Shown here one piece after another: positions 35,803-46,090 of a DNA stretch of 64,000 nt. The notes under the pieces are model-generated. The model was not told the DNA's origin and ran no database searches. It saw nothing but the letters and a program-made list of their open reading frames with translations. How positions within the stretch are numbered: position 1 is the first letter of the stretch; each line of letters begins with the position of its first letter. Both the position numbers and the translations under genes were made by a program. Source of the stretch: Polynucleobacter cosmopolitanus (GTDB lineage: Bacteria > Pseudomonadota > Gammaproteobacteria > Burkholderiales > Burkholderiaceae); assembly GCF_002224225.1 (NCBI RefSeq), contig NZ_NJGG01000001.1, forward strand, positions 186,001 to 250,000, written 5' to 3'.

Positions 35803-36506
35803 TGACCAATCTCTCCCCGATTCCTTGCATGGTATTGGCTGCAGGCCGAGGGGAAAGAATGCGTCCATTGACCGATCACACCCCCAAGCCATTGCTTGAG
35901 GTTCAAGGAAAGAAACTGATTGATTGGCACATAGACGGTCTTTTAGAAAATGGCTTTAGCCAAGTGATCGTGAATCACGCTTGGTTGGGTGAACAAGTGG
36001 TCGCACATTTAGCTCAGCCTAAACGCACAAACCTGAATATCCAATTCTCCAAAGAGCTCACAGCCCTAGAAACTGCCGGAGGCTTGCGCCAAGGCATGGG
36101 TTTGATGAAGCTGGATGATTACTTTTTTGCCATCAATGGTGATGTGTTTTGTCCAAATTTTCCCTTTGAAAAAATTCAAGGCATTGTCCAAAAATTGCGT
36201 GATCATCACCCAACAAGCCTGGCTTATCTTTTTTTGGTTAAGAATCCGGATCACAATCCTCAAGGAGATTTTCAATTAAAGGGTTCCTTGGTCAAAGACA
36301 AGGATTCACAAGGCTCAAGCCTCACCTTTTCAGGCGCAGGCATCTACCATCAAGATTTGTTTAAAAGTATTAAGATAGGAGAAGTTGCTAAGCTTGCTCC
36401 AATACTCAGACAAGCCATGAATGAGGATCAAGTTTTAGGCGAGTTATTGAGCGTTCCATGGGTTGATGTTGGAACCCCCGAAAGATTGGCCGAGCTAAAT
36501 AAGTGA
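35802..36506 (+). CDS. murU: N-acetylmuramate alpha-1-phosphate uridylyltransferase (MurU)
   Basis: A 234-residue nucleotidyltransferase that makes UDP-MurNAc from MurNAc-1-phosphate and UTP. The N-terminal signature MVLAAGRGERMRPLTDHTPK and KPLLEVQGKKLIDWHI are typical; INGDVF carries the metal Asp, and LSFSGAGIYHQDLF-like and WVDVGTPERL close the active site. It forms an overlapping pair with amgK. Confidence 0.94.
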   Translation: MTNLSPIPCMVLAAGRGERMRPLTDHTPKPLLEVQGKKLIDWHIDGLLENGFSQVIVNHAWLGEQVVAHLAQPKRTNLNIQFSKELTALETAGGLRQGMGLMKLDDYFFAINGDVFCPNFPFEKIQGIVQKLRDHHPTSLAYLFLVKNPDHNPQGDFQLKGSLVKDKDSQGSSLTFSGAGIYHQDLFKSIKIGEVAKLAPILRQAMNEDQVLGELLSVPWVDVGTPERLAELNK

Positions 36507-36508
36507 TC

Positions 36509-37876
36509 ATGACGACTATGAATAACTTCCCCAAAGATATCTACGCTAATCGAAGAGCGCGGTTGGCAGAAATCATGCTGAGGAAAAGTGATGGCGGTGT
36601 CTTGGTTTTAGAAACAGCCCCAGAGCATTTTAGAAACCGAGACAGTGACTTTCCATATCGACATGATTCTGATTTTTACTACCTGACTGGATTCACGGAA
36701 CCAGGCGCCACACTGGTGATGATGGTTGATAAAAAATCATGCAAAACAATTATTTTTTGTCGTCCCAAAGATTTAGAACGTGAAATTTGGGATGGCTGGC
36801 GCTTAGGCCCTGAAGCGGCCCCAGTACAACTGGGCGTTGATCAAGCATTTGCACAAAGTGAATTAGACAACTTGATGCCTGATTTTTTAGCAGATCAACC
36901 AGCCATTTACTCAAGACTTGGTAGTGAAGGTCCACTACAAAATCAACTCAAAAATTGGTTACATAAAGTTAAGGGTATGTCACGTTCAGGAGCAAGTACT
37001 CCTAACAGAATTGAAGATGTTGAAGCGATGATTCATGAAATGCGTCTTTTTAAAGATTCTCATGAAGTTAACATCATGCGCACAGCTGGCAAGATCGCCG
37101 CAGACGGCCACATCAGCGCTATGAAGGCCTCAAAGCCAGGTCTTCGCGAATACCACTTAGAAGCATCACTTCTATATTCATTCAGAAATGCAGGTGCGCA
37201 AAGTGTTGCTTACAACAGCATTGTTGCAGGCGGCGCTAATGCTTGCGTCCTTCACCATCGCGCTGGAAATGCTGAGCTAAAAGATGGTGATTTGTGTTTG
37301 ATCGATGCTGGTTGCGAATTAGACGGTTATGCCTCAGACATCACGCGCACATTTCCTGTTAATGGCAAATTTTCTGGGCCACAACGGGCCATCTATGACA
37401 TCGTATTAGCAGCTCAAGAAGCAGCGATTGCTGTCACCAAGATGGGCTTTGATTTTCAAGCGCCTCACGACGCAGCATTAAAAGTTCTAACTCAGGGCCT
37501 GCTTGATTTAAATCTACTTGATAAAAAAACCATTGGTGGACTTGATAACGCGCTAGAGACCAAAGCCTATCAACGCTTTTACATGCACAGAACCAGTCAC
37601 TGGTTAGGCATGGATGTTCATGATGTTGGCAATTACAGAGAACCCGGCAGCTCAACAAAACCAAAAGCTTGGCGTTCACTCAAACCTAATATGGTTTTAA
37701 CCATCGAGCCTGGTTTGTATATCCGCAAAGCCGACGATGTGAATCCACAGTATTGGGACATTGGTATTCGCATTGAAGATGATGCCTTGGTGACCAATGG
37801 CGAATGTGAACTGATGAGTCGTGGTGTGCCAGTCAAAGCCGATGAGATTGAGTACCTCATGAAAAAATCATCGTGA
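36509..37876 (+). CDS. pepP: Xaa-Pro aminopeptidase
   Basis: Aminopeptidase P removes N-terminal residues that precede proline; dimanganese pita-bread fold, about 455 residues. The N-terminal domain has RNRDSDFPYRHDSDFYYLTG. The metal ligands are visible in LIDAGCELDGYASDITRTFP (two Asp), HRTSHWLGMDVHDVG (His), TIEPGLYI (Glu) and GIRIEDD (Glu). The start is ambiguous: GTG 36503 overlapping the murU stop, ATG 36509 or ATG 36518. The gene precedes a ubiH-like gene, the same order as pepP-ubiH in E. coli. Confidence 0.95.
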   Translation: MTTMNNFPKDIYANRRARLAEIMLRKSDGGVLVLETAPEHFRNRDSDFPYRHDSDFYYLTGFTEPGATLVMMVDKKSCKTIIFCRPKDLEREIWDGWRLGPEAAPVQLGVDQAFAQSELDNLMPDFLADQPAIYSRLGSEGPLQNQLKNWLHKVKGMSRSGASTPNRIEDVEAMIHEMRLFKDSHEVNIMRTAGKIAADGHISAMKASKPGLREYHLEASLLYSFRNAGAQSVAYNSIVAGGANACVLHHRAGNAELKDGDLCLIDAGCELDGYASDITRTFPVNGKFSGPQRAIYDIVLAAQEAAIAVTKMGFDFQAPHDAALKVLTQGLLDLNLLDKKTIGGLDNALETKAYQRFYMHRTSHWLGMDVHDVGNYREPGSSTKPKAWRSLKPNMVLTIEPGLYIRKADDVNPQYWDIGIRIEDDALVTNGECELMSRGVPVKADEIEYLMKKSS

Positions 37877-37898
37877 AGCAGAGATCTTAAGCAAACTC

Positions 37899-39017
37899 AT
37901 GAAAAAAATTGCCATCATCGGCGCCGGCCCTGTGGGTTTAGCATGTGCCAATTGGGTGTTGAGCAAACAACCTGATGCCCACTTGCATTTATTTGACCGC
38001 CTACCAGAAGCAGATGACTCAATCAAACAAGGTGATAGTCGCGGTATTGCTGTTTCACAAGGCAGTCATTTACTGCTCAAAACAATTGATGCTTGGCCAA
38101 CACCCTCTCCTGCAATTCATACCATTCATATTTCTCACAGAGGTCACTTTGGTAAAGCCATTGTGAGAAGAGAAGAGTTGCAGCAAGACGCCTTGGGTCA
38201 CATTGTTCGTTATGCTGACATTCACTTGGCCCTCAGACAAGCTCTGAAAAAAATTGCGGTGCAATCACCCAACTTTCAATGGCATTTCAACCAAGCCAAT
38301 GATCAACTGAATCTTGATCAACTCGGTGATGTGATTATTCATGCTGAAGGTGGTCTTTTCAAACAACAAGATTGGCAAGAGATTTATCGCGACTACCAAC
38401 AAAGCGCGATTGTTGGCTGGGTCAAAACCAATCAAGTGAATCACAACATGGCTTGGGAAAGATTCACAGATGAAGGGCCACTCGCCCTCCTGCCAAACCA
38501 CCAAGGCCCTGAATACCTTAATTTGGTATGGTGCGGCAGCCCTGCATCAACCGAGCGACGCCTGCAACTCGATAAAGCCACTTTCATCAAAGAACTGCAA
38601 GAAGCCTTCGGATCTCGTGCGGGAACATTCATTGAAGCAGCAGAATTAAGAAGTTATCAATTGGGCTTAAATGCCAGAAAAAAAATCATTGATAAACATG
38701 AAGTGTGGATTGGGAATGCAGCACAAACCATGCACCCAGTGGCTGGCCAAGGTCTTAATTTAGGCTTAAGAGATGCTCACACCCTGGCTGATGTGCTGTG
38801 CGAAGAAAATGATGTTCATTTGGCACTTGAAAGATATCAAGAACTTCGCAAAAAAGATCGAAAAGCCACGATTGGCGCAACAGACTTTTTGGCCAGAGTC
38901 TTCACCTCAAAATTAAAGCCCGTCATTTGGGGAAGAGGCATCGCACTATCCAGCCTTCAATTACTCAGCCCTCTCAAACAAAGCATCACAAGACAAATGA
39001 TGTTTGGTCAGCGGTAA
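37899..39017 (+). CDS. ubiH: UbiH/UbiF-family FAD-dependent monooxygenase
   Basis: A class A flavoprotein hydroxylase (372 residues) of ubiquinone ring synthesis. The FAD-binding Rossmann motif is IAIIGAGPVGLACANWVL (residues 4-21). The DG motif region is weak. The second FAD motif is WIGNAAQTMHPVAGQGLNLGLRD, complete with the PVAGQGLNLG sequence typical of ubiquinone hydroxylases. Which ring carbon it hydroxylates cannot be told from sequence; the position next to pepP suggests UbiH (C4). Other ubi genes are at 59-63 kb. Confidence 0.88.
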   Translation: MKKIAIIGAGPVGLACANWVLSKQPDAHLHLFDRLPEADDSIKQGDSRGIAVSQGSHLLLKTIDAWPTPSPAIHTIHISHRGHFGKAIVRREELQQDALGHIVRYADIHLALRQALKKIAVQSPNFQWHFNQANDQLNLDQLGDVIIHAEGGLFKQQDWQEIYRDYQQSAIVGWVKTNQVNHNMAWERFTDEGPLALLPNHQGPEYLNLVWCGSPASTERRLQLDKATFIKELQEAFGSRAGTFIEAAELRSYQLGLNARKKIIDKHEVWIGNAAQTMHPVAGQGLNLGLRDAHTLADVLCEENDVHLALERYQELRKKDRKATIGATDFLARVFTSKLKPVIWGRGIALSSLQLLSPLKQSITRQMMFGQR

Positions 39018-39077
39018 ACCATCAATCTGCCTAAAATTTAGGCAAGAGTCAGTCTGACATGTTAGAGTGGCGTCCTG

Positions 39078-40094
39078 ATGAAATTAGGCCCCTACACGCT
39101 TCCCAATCATTTATTTGTTGCTCCCATGGCCGGAGTTACAGATCGCCCTTTTAGACAGCTCTGCAAGCGTTTAGGTGCGGGATATGCGGTTTCTGAAATG
39201 ATTGCTTCCAATGCCATGCTCTGGAATAGCCCAAAAACCCTGCGCCGCGCTAATCATGATGGTGAAGTTGAGCCGATTTCAGTCCAAATTGCTGGTGCAG
39301 ACCCTGACATGATGGCAGAAGCCGCTCTTTTGAATGTGGATCGCGGCGCACAAATCATCGATATCAATATGGGTTGCCCTGCGAAAAAAGTATGCAATGT
39401 GGCCTCTGGGTCAGCCCTTTTAAAAGACGAAGTCTTGGTGGGAAGAATCTTAGAAAGGATTGTCTCTTCAATTAAAAAAGATCACCCCTTGGTGCCAGTG
39501 ACTTTGAAAATCAGAACTGGTTGGGACAGAGACAATAAAAATGCCCTCAATATCGCCAGAATTGCCGTCAACAGCGGTATTGAAATGCTCACCATCCATG
39601 GCAGAACGAAAGCTGATTTATATCGCGGTGAAGCTGAATACGACACGATTGCCGCGGTTAAAGCTGCCATCAATATTCCTGTGGTCGCCAATGGCGACAT
39701 CAACTCCCCAGAAAAAGCAGCGTTTGTTCTTCAACAAACCGGGGCGGATGCTTTGATGATTGGTCGAGCTGCGCAAGGACGTCCTTGGATTTTTCGTGAA
39801 ATTTTGTATTTCCTTGAAACAGGTGAGCATTTACCTGCACCGAAAATTTCAGAGATTCAAGACATCATGAATCATCACTTGTTGGACCACTACAGCTTTT
39901 ATGGTGAATATGCGGGTGTTAGAACTGCTCGCAAACACATTGCCTGGTATTGCAAAGGACTCAAAGGATCTCATGTCTTCAAGCAGCACATGAATACAAT
40001 AGACGATTGCCAAGAACAATTAAAAACAGTGAATCATTTTTTTGATTCACTGAAACAAGAATCTGAACACTTAATTTATTTAGAAGCCGCTTGA
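39078..40094 (+). CDS. dusB: tRNA-dihydrouridine synthase B
   Basis: A flavin-dependent enzyme (338 residues) reducing uridine in the tRNA D-loop. Signature parts are YTLPNHLFVAPMAGVTDRPF, IIDINMGCPAKKVC with the catalytic cysteine, TLKIRTGW, LTIHGRTKADLYRG and VVANGDINSPEKA, ending in the helical domain ARKHIAWYCKGL. It precedes fis with one base between, as in E. coli. Confidence 0.97.
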   Translation: MKLGPYTLPNHLFVAPMAGVTDRPFRQLCKRLGAGYAVSEMIASNAMLWNSPKTLRRANHDGEVEPISVQIAGADPDMMAEAALLNVDRGAQIIDINMGCPAKKVCNVASGSALLKDEVLVGRILERIVSSIKKDHPLVPVTLKIRTGWDRDNKNALNIARIAVNSGIEMLTIHGRTKADLYRGEAEYDTIAAVKAAINIPVVANGDINSPEKAAFVLQQTGADALMIGRAAQGRPWIFREILYFLETGEHLPAPKISEIQDIMNHHLLDHYSFYGEYAGVRTARKHIAWYCKGLKGSHVFKQHMNTIDDCQEQLKTVNHFFDSLKQESEHLIYLEAA

Positions 40095-40095
40095 T

Positions 40096-40338
40096 ATGCA
40101 ACCCCCAGTTCAACACCCTGTTAGTCAAACCATCGAAAAACATCTGAAGCGCTATTTAGATGATTTGGGTGACACTGCTCCAAGCAATGTTTATCAAATG
40201 GTTTTGACTGTCATGGAAAAGCCTGTGCTGGAACTGATCATGCAGCACGCCGGACAAAATCAATCCTTGGCTGCCAATTATTTGGGCATTAATAGAAACA
40301 CCCTCAGAAAAAAGTTACAAGAACACGGCCTTTTATAG
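40096..40338 (+). CDS. fis: Fis-family DNA-binding protein
   Basis: An 80-residue nucleoid-associated/regulatory protein with the Fis arrangement: an N-terminal dimer helix (IEKHLKRYLDDLG), VLELIMQHAGQNQS and the helix-turn-helix LAANYLGINRNTLRKKLQEH at the C-terminus. It sits directly after dusB, the conserved neighbour. In enterics Fis abundance follows growth rate; regulation here is unknown. Confidence 0.95.
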   Translation: MQPPVQHPVSQTIEKHLKRYLDDLGDTAPSNVYQMVLTVMEKPVLELIMQHAGQNQSLAANYLGINRNTLRKKLQEHGLL

Positions 40339-40393
40339 GCTTCACTTCACCTAAATCCAATTTCATTTACTCACCTTTACTTTAAAGATAACT

Positions 40394-41977
40394 ATGATTC
40401 GTACAGCCCTTCTTTCTGTCTCCGATAAATCTGGCATTGTTCCATTTGCAAAATCACTTCATGAGTGTGGCGTTAAATTAATCTCTACAGGTGGCACTGC
40501 CAAACTGCTGGCTGAAAATGGCTTGCCTGTGATTGAAGTTTCAGAAATCACTGGCTTTCCAGAAATGCTTGATGGTCGCGTGAAAACATTGCACCCAATG
40601 GTGCATGGTGGTTTATTGGCTCGCCGAGACACCCCAGAGCACATGGCAGCTATTAAAAAGCACGGCATTGAAGCGATTGATATGTTGGTCATCAATCTTT
40701 ACCCATTTCAAAAAACAGTGGCGCAACAAACTTGTTCATTTGAAGATGCGATTGAGAACATTGATATTGGTGGCCCAGCCATGCTTCGTGCAGCAGCAAA
40801 AAACCATCAAGACGTGACTGTGCTGATTTCTCCATCTGACTACGATGCAGTTTTATCTGAAATGCGCGCTAACAAGAATGAAGTTTCATTTAAAACAAAT
40901 TTCGCATTAGCTAAAAAAGTGTATGCCCACACTGCTCAATATGACGGCGCGATTGCAAACTATTTATCAAGCCTTGGAGATGATTTAGATCACGGCAACA
41001 GAAGTGCTTACCCACAAACTTTCCACCTTGCTTTTGATAAGGTTCAAGAAATGCGCTACGGTGAAAACCCACATCAAAGTGCCGCTTTCTATAAAGACAC
41101 TCAAGCTGTTATTGGCGCATTGGCTAACTACCGTCAATTGCAAGGCAAAGAGTTGTCATACAACAACATTGCCGATGCAGATGCGGCATGGGAATGCGTC
41201 AAGAGCTTTGGCTGTACCGTTACTTCCGGACAACCTGCTTGCGTGATCATCAAACATGCCAATCCTTGCGGAGTAGCAGTTGCATCTTCAGCACTCGAGG
41301 CTTATCAAAAAGCATTTAAAACTGATTCAACCTCAGCTTTTGGCGGCATCATTGCATTTAATCGCCCGTGCGATGGCGCAACAGCAGAGGCTGTATCTAA
41401 ACAATTCGTTGAAGTATTAATTGCTCCAGCATTCACAGCAGAAGCATTGGCCATACTCGCAAGCAAACAAAATGTTCGTTTATTAGAAATCGAATTGGCC
41501 GAAACCATCAATCCACAAGACATCAAACGTGTTGGTGGCGGTCTTTTGGTTCAAAGCCCTGATTCGAAGAACGTTCTTCCGTCTGAATTGCGTGTAGTGA
41601 CTAAACGTCAACCGACTGCAAAAGAAATGGAAGACTTGATGTTTGCTTGGCGTGTTGCCAAATACGTTAAATCTAATGCGATTGTTTTCTGCGGTGACGG
41701 CATGACCCTTGGGGTTGGCGCCGGCCAAATGAGCCGCATTGATTCAGCCAGAATTGCCAGCATCAAAGCTCAAAATGCTGGTTTAACTTTGCAGAACTCA
41801 GCAGTGGCCAGCGATGCATTCTTCCCGTTCAGAGACGGTTTAGATGTGGTTGTGGATGCAGGTGCTACCTGCGTGATTCAACCAGGCGGTAGCATGCGTG
41901 ATGATGAAGTGGTTGCAGCTGCAGATGAACGCGGTGTTGCGATGGTTTACACCGGCACACGTCACTTCCGTCATTAA
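40394..41977 (+). CDS. purH: Bifunctional AICAR transformylase/IMP cyclohydrolase
   Basis: The last two steps of IMP synthesis (527 residues). The N-terminal MGS-like cyclohydrolase domain shows [27 protein letters not shown] and [11 protein letters not shown]. The C-terminal transformylase domain has [14 protein letters not shown] and the catalytic [12 protein letters not shown], with [14 protein letters not shown] and [14 protein letters not shown]. It lies between fis and ruvC, with a four-base gap to ruvC. Confidence 0.98.
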   Translation: MIRTALLSVSDKSGIVPFAKSLHECGVKLISTGGTAKLLAENGLPVIEVSEITGFPEMLDGRVKTLHPMVHGGLLARRDTPEHMAAIKKHGIEAIDMLVINLYPFQKTVAQQTCSFEDAIENIDIGGPAMLRAAAKNHQDVTVLISPSDYDAVLSEMRANKNEVSFKTNFALAKKVYAHTAQYDGAIANYLSSLGDDLDHGNRSAYPQTFHLAFDKVQEMRYGENPHQSAAFYKDTQAVIGALANYRQLQGKELSYNNIADADAAWECVKSFGCTVTSGQPACVIIKHANPCGVAVASSALEAYQKAFKTDSTSAFGGIIAFNRPCDGATAEAVSKQFVEVLIAPAFTAEALAILASKQNVRLLEIELAETINPQDIKRVGGGLLVQSPDSKNVLPSELRVVTKRQPTAKEMEDLMFAWRVAKYVKSNAIVFCGDGMTLGVGAGQMSRIDSARIASIKAQNAGLTLQNSAVASDAFFPFRDGLDVVVDAGATCVIQPGGSMRDDEVVAAADERGVAMVYTGTRHFRH

Positions 41978-41980
41978 TCA

Positions 41981-42478
41981 ATGAGAATTTTAGGTATTGA
42001 CCCAGCACTTCGCGTCACAGGCTTTGGCGTGATAGAGGTACAGGGTCAACGCCTTCATTACATTGCATCAGGCACGATTGAAACTGGTGGCACAGAAATA
42101 CCAGTGCCGCAGAGATTGGCAACACTTTATGCAGGTATTCGTGAAGTGGTCGAGCTGTATAAACCAAATGCAGCGTCGATGGAGCAGGTGTTTCTGAACG
42201 TCAATCCAAGATCCACGCTTTTATTGGGTCAAGCCCGTGGAGCTGCGATTGCCTCTTTGGTCTCTGATGGTTTGCCGATGGTTGAATTCAGCGCACTTGA
42301 GGTCAAGAAAGCCATCGTAGGTACTGGTAGAGCCAGTAAAAGCCAAGTTCAAGAAATGGTCAAGCGCTTACTCAAGCTCAACAAGCTTGCTGGCACAGAT
42401 GCCTCAGACGCTCTTGCGGTCGCCATTTGTGCCGCTCATCATCGAGAGCTCAACGAACGTCTTCACCAATTTCGTTAA
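41981..42478 (+). CDS. ruvC: Holliday junction resolvase RuvC
   Basis: The RNase H-fold nuclease that cuts Holliday junctions (165 residues). The catalytic acidic residues are Asp7 in [15 protein letters not shown], a Glu in [15 protein letters not shown], and the C-terminal Asp pair in [17 protein letters not shown]. It is first of ruvC-ruvA-ruvB, which directs branch migration and resolution. No LexA box was seen nearby. Confidence 0.98.
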   Translation: MRILGIDPALRVTGFGVIEVQGQRLHYIASGTIETGGTEIPVPQRLATLYAGIREVVELYKPNAASMEQVFLNVNPRSTLLLGQARGAAIASLVSDGLPMVEFSALEVKKAIVGTGRASKSQVQEMVKRLLKLNKLAGTDASDALAVAICAAHHRELNERLHQFR

Positions 42479-42496
42479 TCAGCTTAAGATGTCGAC

Positions 42497-43075
42497 ATGA
42501 TCGGAAGAATTCAAGGCACCTTGATTGCCAACACCCCACCCAGATTAATCATTGATTGCCATGGCGTTGGCTATGAAGTCGACGTCCCCATGAGCACCCT
42601 TTATCAAATGCCATCAGTGGGACAACAGGTCACCTTGTTGACGCATTTCGTGGTCAGAGAAGATGCTCAACAACTATTTGGCTTTGCGACTGATTCAGAG
42701 AGAGAAGCCTTCAGGGCACTGATCAAGATCAGCGGTGTGGGAGCAAGAACAGCTCTTTCATTGCTCTCGGGCATGAGCGTTGAAGAACTTTCTCAAGCCA
42801 TCACATTACAAGAATCTGGACGCCTCACCAAAGTACCGGGCATTGGTAAAAAAACTGCTGAGCGCTTACTTTTAGAACTTAAAGGTAAATTTGGCGCTGA
42901 TATTGGCTTAACTGGCCAAGCACCGCAAATTGATAGTCAGCTTGAGATTTTGCAAGCTTTGACTTCGCTGGGCTACTCCGATAAAGAAGCTCAACTTGCG
43001 CTTAAACAAGTCAGTCCGGGCAGCTCTGTATCTGATGGCATCAGGTTAGCACTCAAAGCATTATCTAAAGCTTAA
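42497..43075 (+). CDS. ruvA: Holliday junction branch migration protein RuvA
   Basis: RuvA (192 residues) binds the four-way junction as a tetramer and loads RuvB. The N-terminal OB fold begins [10 protein letters not shown] with [13 protein letters not shown]; two helix-hairpin-helix motifs are seen in [18 protein letters not shown] and [19 protein letters not shown]; the C-terminal domain contacts RuvB. It is 18 bases downstream of ruvC. Confidence 0.98.
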   Translation: MIGRIQGTLIANTPPRLIIDCHGVGYEVDVPMSTLYQMPSVGQQVTLLTHFVVREDAQQLFGFATDSEREAFRALIKISGVGARTALSLLSGMSVEELSQAITLQESGRLTKVPGIGKKTAERLLLELKGKFGADIGLTGQAPQIDSQLEILQALTSLGYSDKEAQLALKQVSPGSSVSDGIRLALKALSKA

Positions 43076-43105
43076 GCAAAGCAGAAATAGTTATAAACTC
43101 TGTTC

Positions 43106-44164
43106 ATGGCAATTAAAACTGACGACATCACCCCCTCATTTGATCCTCAAGAAGAGCGACTGGTCACGGCCGCTGCTAGCACCGATGACAATGCCCTGGA
43201 GCGTGCCTTACGTCCTAAGCAACTTGAAGAATATGTCGGCCAGAAAAAAGCCAGAGAACAACTAGAAATTTTTATCTCGGCAGCAAAACAACGTCAAGAA
43301 GCCCTTGACCACGTTTTACTATTTGGCCCACCGGGTCTTGGCAAGACAACACTTGCACACATCATTGCTCGCGAGATGGGCGTTAACTTGCGCCAAACCA
43401 GCGGTCCTGTTTTAGACCGCCCAGGTGATCTAGCTGCGCTACTGACCAATTTAGAAACCAATGACGTTTTATTCATTGATGAGATTCATCGACTATCTCC
43501 AGTGGTAGAAGAAATCTTGTACCCAGCTTTGGAAGATTACGCGATTGACATCATGATTGGTGATGGCCCAGCGGCCAGAAGCGTCAAGCTTGATTTAAAA
43601 CCTTTCACTCTCATTGGTGCAACCACACGTGCAGGCATGCTCACAAACCCATTGCGCGATCGCTTTGGAATTGTTGCGCGCTTAGAGTTTTACTCAATTG
43701 AAGAATTGGCGACGATTGTTAAACGCTCAGCCAATCTTTTGAATGCCGGCTTAGATGATGGTGGCGCCCTAGAGATTGCAAAACGCTCAAGGGGCACACC
43801 TAGAATTGCTAATCGCCTGCTGCGCCGCGTGAGAGACTACGCAGAAGTAAAAGCCGATGGGAAAATTTCACAAAGCATTGCTGATGCAGCTTTATCGATG
43901 CTGGATGTTGATGCCGTTGGCTTTGATGTGATGGATAGAAAATTGCTTGAAGCCATCGTGCACAAATTTGATGGCGGACCAGTTGGCGTTGATAACTTGG
44001 CCTCAGCCATCAGTGAAGAACGAGAAACGATTGAAGATGTGATTGAGCCTTACTTGATACAGCAAGGTTTTTTACAAAGAACTCCACGAGGCAGAGTGGC
44101 CACACCGCTGGCCTATGCTCACCTTGGGCTACCGTCGACCTCATCCAAAGATTTGCTCGGCTGA
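43106..44164 (+). CDS. ruvB: Holliday junction branch migration ATPase RuvB
   Basis: The AAA+ motor of branch migration (352 residues). Walker [15 protein letters not shown], Walker [13 protein letters not shown], sensor 1 [11 protein letters not shown], the arginine finger region NPLRDRFGI and the C-terminal winged helix [17 protein letters not shown]. The last 46 bases overlap the convergent phosphatase gene on the other strand. Confidence 0.98.
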   Translation: MAIKTDDITPSFDPQEERLVTAAASTDDNALERALRPKQLEEYVGQKKAREQLEIFISAAKQRQEALDHVLLFGPPGLGKTTLAHIIAREMGVNLRQTSGPVLDRPGDLAALLTNLETNDVLFIDEIHRLSPVVEEILYPALEDYAIDIMIGDGPAARSVKLDLKPFTLIGATTRAGMLTNPLRDRFGIVARLEFYSIEELATIVKRSANLLNAGLDDGGALEIAKRSRGTPRIANRLLRRVRDYAEVKADGKISQSIADAALSMLDVDAVGFDVMDRKLLEAIVHKFDGGPVGVDNLASAISEERETIEDVIEPYLIQQGFLQRTPRGRVATPLAYAHLGLPSTSSKDLLG

Positions 44165-44778
44165 CCCTGGCTCTCAGTGAGGTGATTCACATCACCCCAA
44201 TGCACCAAAGCAAACTGCTCATCCCGATATGTCAGGGTATTCAAGCTCGCATTCAATATTTCAAAGTCTCTGGCCACATCCAAAGCCACTTTTCTAGCAG
44301 CACGGTTCAAACAATCCAATACCCCACCGTGAGCCACAATTGCAATCTCTTGTCCCGCATATTTTTTAGCCCATGAAGCAATGGCTGTCACCACTCGGTC
44401 ATTAAACTGCGCCAAGCTCTCACCATTCTCTGGTTGAAAATGGATGTCTCTTTTTTTCCAGGCTTGATGATTTTCAGGATGATGATCAGCAATTTCTTGA
44501 TGGCTTAAACCTTGCATCACGCCATAGTGTCTTTCTCTTAGAGCTGGATCTAAATTAAGCTCTAATTGATGATGAAGCGCGATCGGTTTAGCTGTATCAA
44601 TGGCGCGACTCAAATCACTGGAAATGATGGCTGATATTTTTTTATCCACCAGGCTTTTTGCAAGGCGCTCAGCCTGTTGGTGACCAACGTCATTCAAGCC
44701 AATATCTATATGGCCCTGTAAGCGCTTCTCGCGGTTCCACATCGTTTCGCCATGGCGAATTAAATAAATAACAGTCAT
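44119..44778 (-). CDS. gpmB: Histidine phosphatase (GpmB/cobC-like)
   Basis: A 219-residue member of the phosphoglycerate mutase superfamily. The catalytic RHG motif is [19 protein letters not shown] near the N-terminus; [13 protein letters not shown] supplies the catalytic Glu region and [12 protein letters not shown] the second histidine. These cofactor-independent-sized members are usually phosphatases, so true mutase activity is uncertain. The gene converges on ruvB with a 46-base overlap, and tyrS lies three bases upstream on the same strand. Confidence 0.85.
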   Translation of the reverse strand: MTVIYLIRHGETMWNREKRLQGHIDIGLNDVGHQQAERLAKSLVDKKISAIISSDLSRAIDTAKPIALHHQLELNLDPALRERHYGVMQGLSHQEIADHHPENHQAWKKRDIHFQPENGESLAQFNDRVVTAIASWAKKYAGQEIAIVAHGGVLDCLNRAARKVALDVARDFEILNASLNTLTYRDEQFALVHWGDVNHLTESQGQPSKSLDEVDGSPR

Positions 44779-44781
44779 CGA

Positions 44782-46029
44782 TTACGACAAGGTTATCTTG
44801 GCAAATTTACGTTTACCCACTTGCACCACAAATGTTCCAGCTTCTACTTTTAGAGCCTTATCAGAAACAGTGGCGCCATCGATCTTTACCCCGCCTTGCT
44901 CAACGTTGCGCATGGCTTCAGATGTACTAGGCACTAAATTGGCTTGTTTGAGCAACTGACCAATACCGATGGGCGCACCCGTTAAGGTGATTTCAGGAAT
45001 ATCGTCTGGCACCCCGCCTTTGGCACGATGATTAAAATCTTCTAATGCCTTATCAGCAGCACTGGCATCATGAAAACGTGTCAGGATTTCTTGCGCCAAG
45101 GCCACTTTAAAATCGCGTGGGTTTCTGCCAGATAAAACTTCTTCCTTCATTTTGGCAATTTCAGCAAGAGGCTTGAATGAAAGCAGTGTGAAATAACTCC
45201 ACATCAACTCATCAGAAATACTCATCAACTTCCCGAACATCTCACCTGGCGCTTCACTGATGCCAATGTAGTTATTCTTAGACTTGCTCATCTTATCAAC
45301 GCCATCTGTACCAACCAGCAATGGCATTGTCAAAATACATTGAGCTTCTTGACCATATTCTTTTTGTAGCTCACGACCAACCAATAAATTGAACTTCTGA
45401 TCCGTGCCACCCAATTCCAAGTCGCTTTTTAGCGCAACAGAATCGTAACCTTGCATCAAAGGATATAAGAATTCATGGACAGAAATTGGTATGCCACCTT
45501 TGTAACGCTTGGTGAAGTCATCACGCTCTAACATGCGTGCCACGGTGTACTTTGCTGCTAATTGAATCATTCCTCTGGCACCCAATGGGTCGCACCACTC
45601 GCTGTTGTATCTCACTTCAGTTTTGCTTGGATCTAAAACCAAGCTTGCTTGCTGATAATAAGTTTGAGCATTGATGGCAATCTCTTCTTTGGTCAAAGGA
45701 GGACGCGTGGCATTTCTGCCAGAAGGGTCGCCAATCATGCTGGTGAAGTCCCCAATCAAGAAAATGACCGTATGGCCCAAATCTTGTAATTGGCGCATTT
45801 TGTTCAAAACAACGGTATGACCTAAATGAATATCAGGTGCCGTCGGGTCTAAACCTAATTTAATCCTTAAAGGGGTCTTGGTGGCCTCACTGCGGGCCAA
45901 CTTAGTCAACCATTCAGCCTCAACCAATAATTCATCACAGCCCCGTTTTGAGACCTCCATGGCCTCCAAAACACGATCCGTGATTGGATATTTAACTTGT
46001 TCTGTTTTATTCTCGTTAGCTAAAGACAT
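44782..46029 (-). CDS. tyrS: Tyrosine--tRNA ligase
   Basis: A class I aminoacyl-tRNA synthetase (415 residues). The HIGH-like motif is [19 protein letters not shown], the KMSKS motif [12 protein letters not shown], and a C-terminal S4 RNA-binding domain is present ([18 protein letters not shown]). The length and His-Leu-Gly-His form point to the longer TyrRZ type rather than E. coli TyrS. It is divergent from anmK. Confidence 0.97.
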   Translation of the reverse strand: MSLANENKTEQVKYPITDRVLEAMEVSKRGCDELLVEAEWLTKLARSEATKTPLRIKLGLDPTAPDIHLGHTVVLNKMRQLQDLGHTVIFLIGDFTSMIGDPSGRNATRPPLTKEEIAINAQTYYQQASLVLDPSKTEVRYNSEWCDPLGARGMIQLAAKYTVARMLERDDFTKRYKGGIPISVHEFLYPLMQGYDSVALKSDLELGGTDQKFNLLVGRELQKEYGQEAQCILTMPLLVGTDGVDKMSKSKNNYIGISEAPGEMFGKLMSISDELMWSYFTLLSFKPLAEIAKMKEEVLSGRNPRDFKVALAQEILTRFHDASAADKALEDFNHRAKGGVPDDIPEITLTGAPIGIGQLLKQANLVPSTSEAMRNVEQGGVKIDGATVSDKALKVEAGTFVVQVGKRKFAKITLS

Positions 46030-46090
46030 AATCTATCGGTTACATTAATTTCCTAGAGCATCATTGTCGCATCACTTAAGAGTCAACCCT

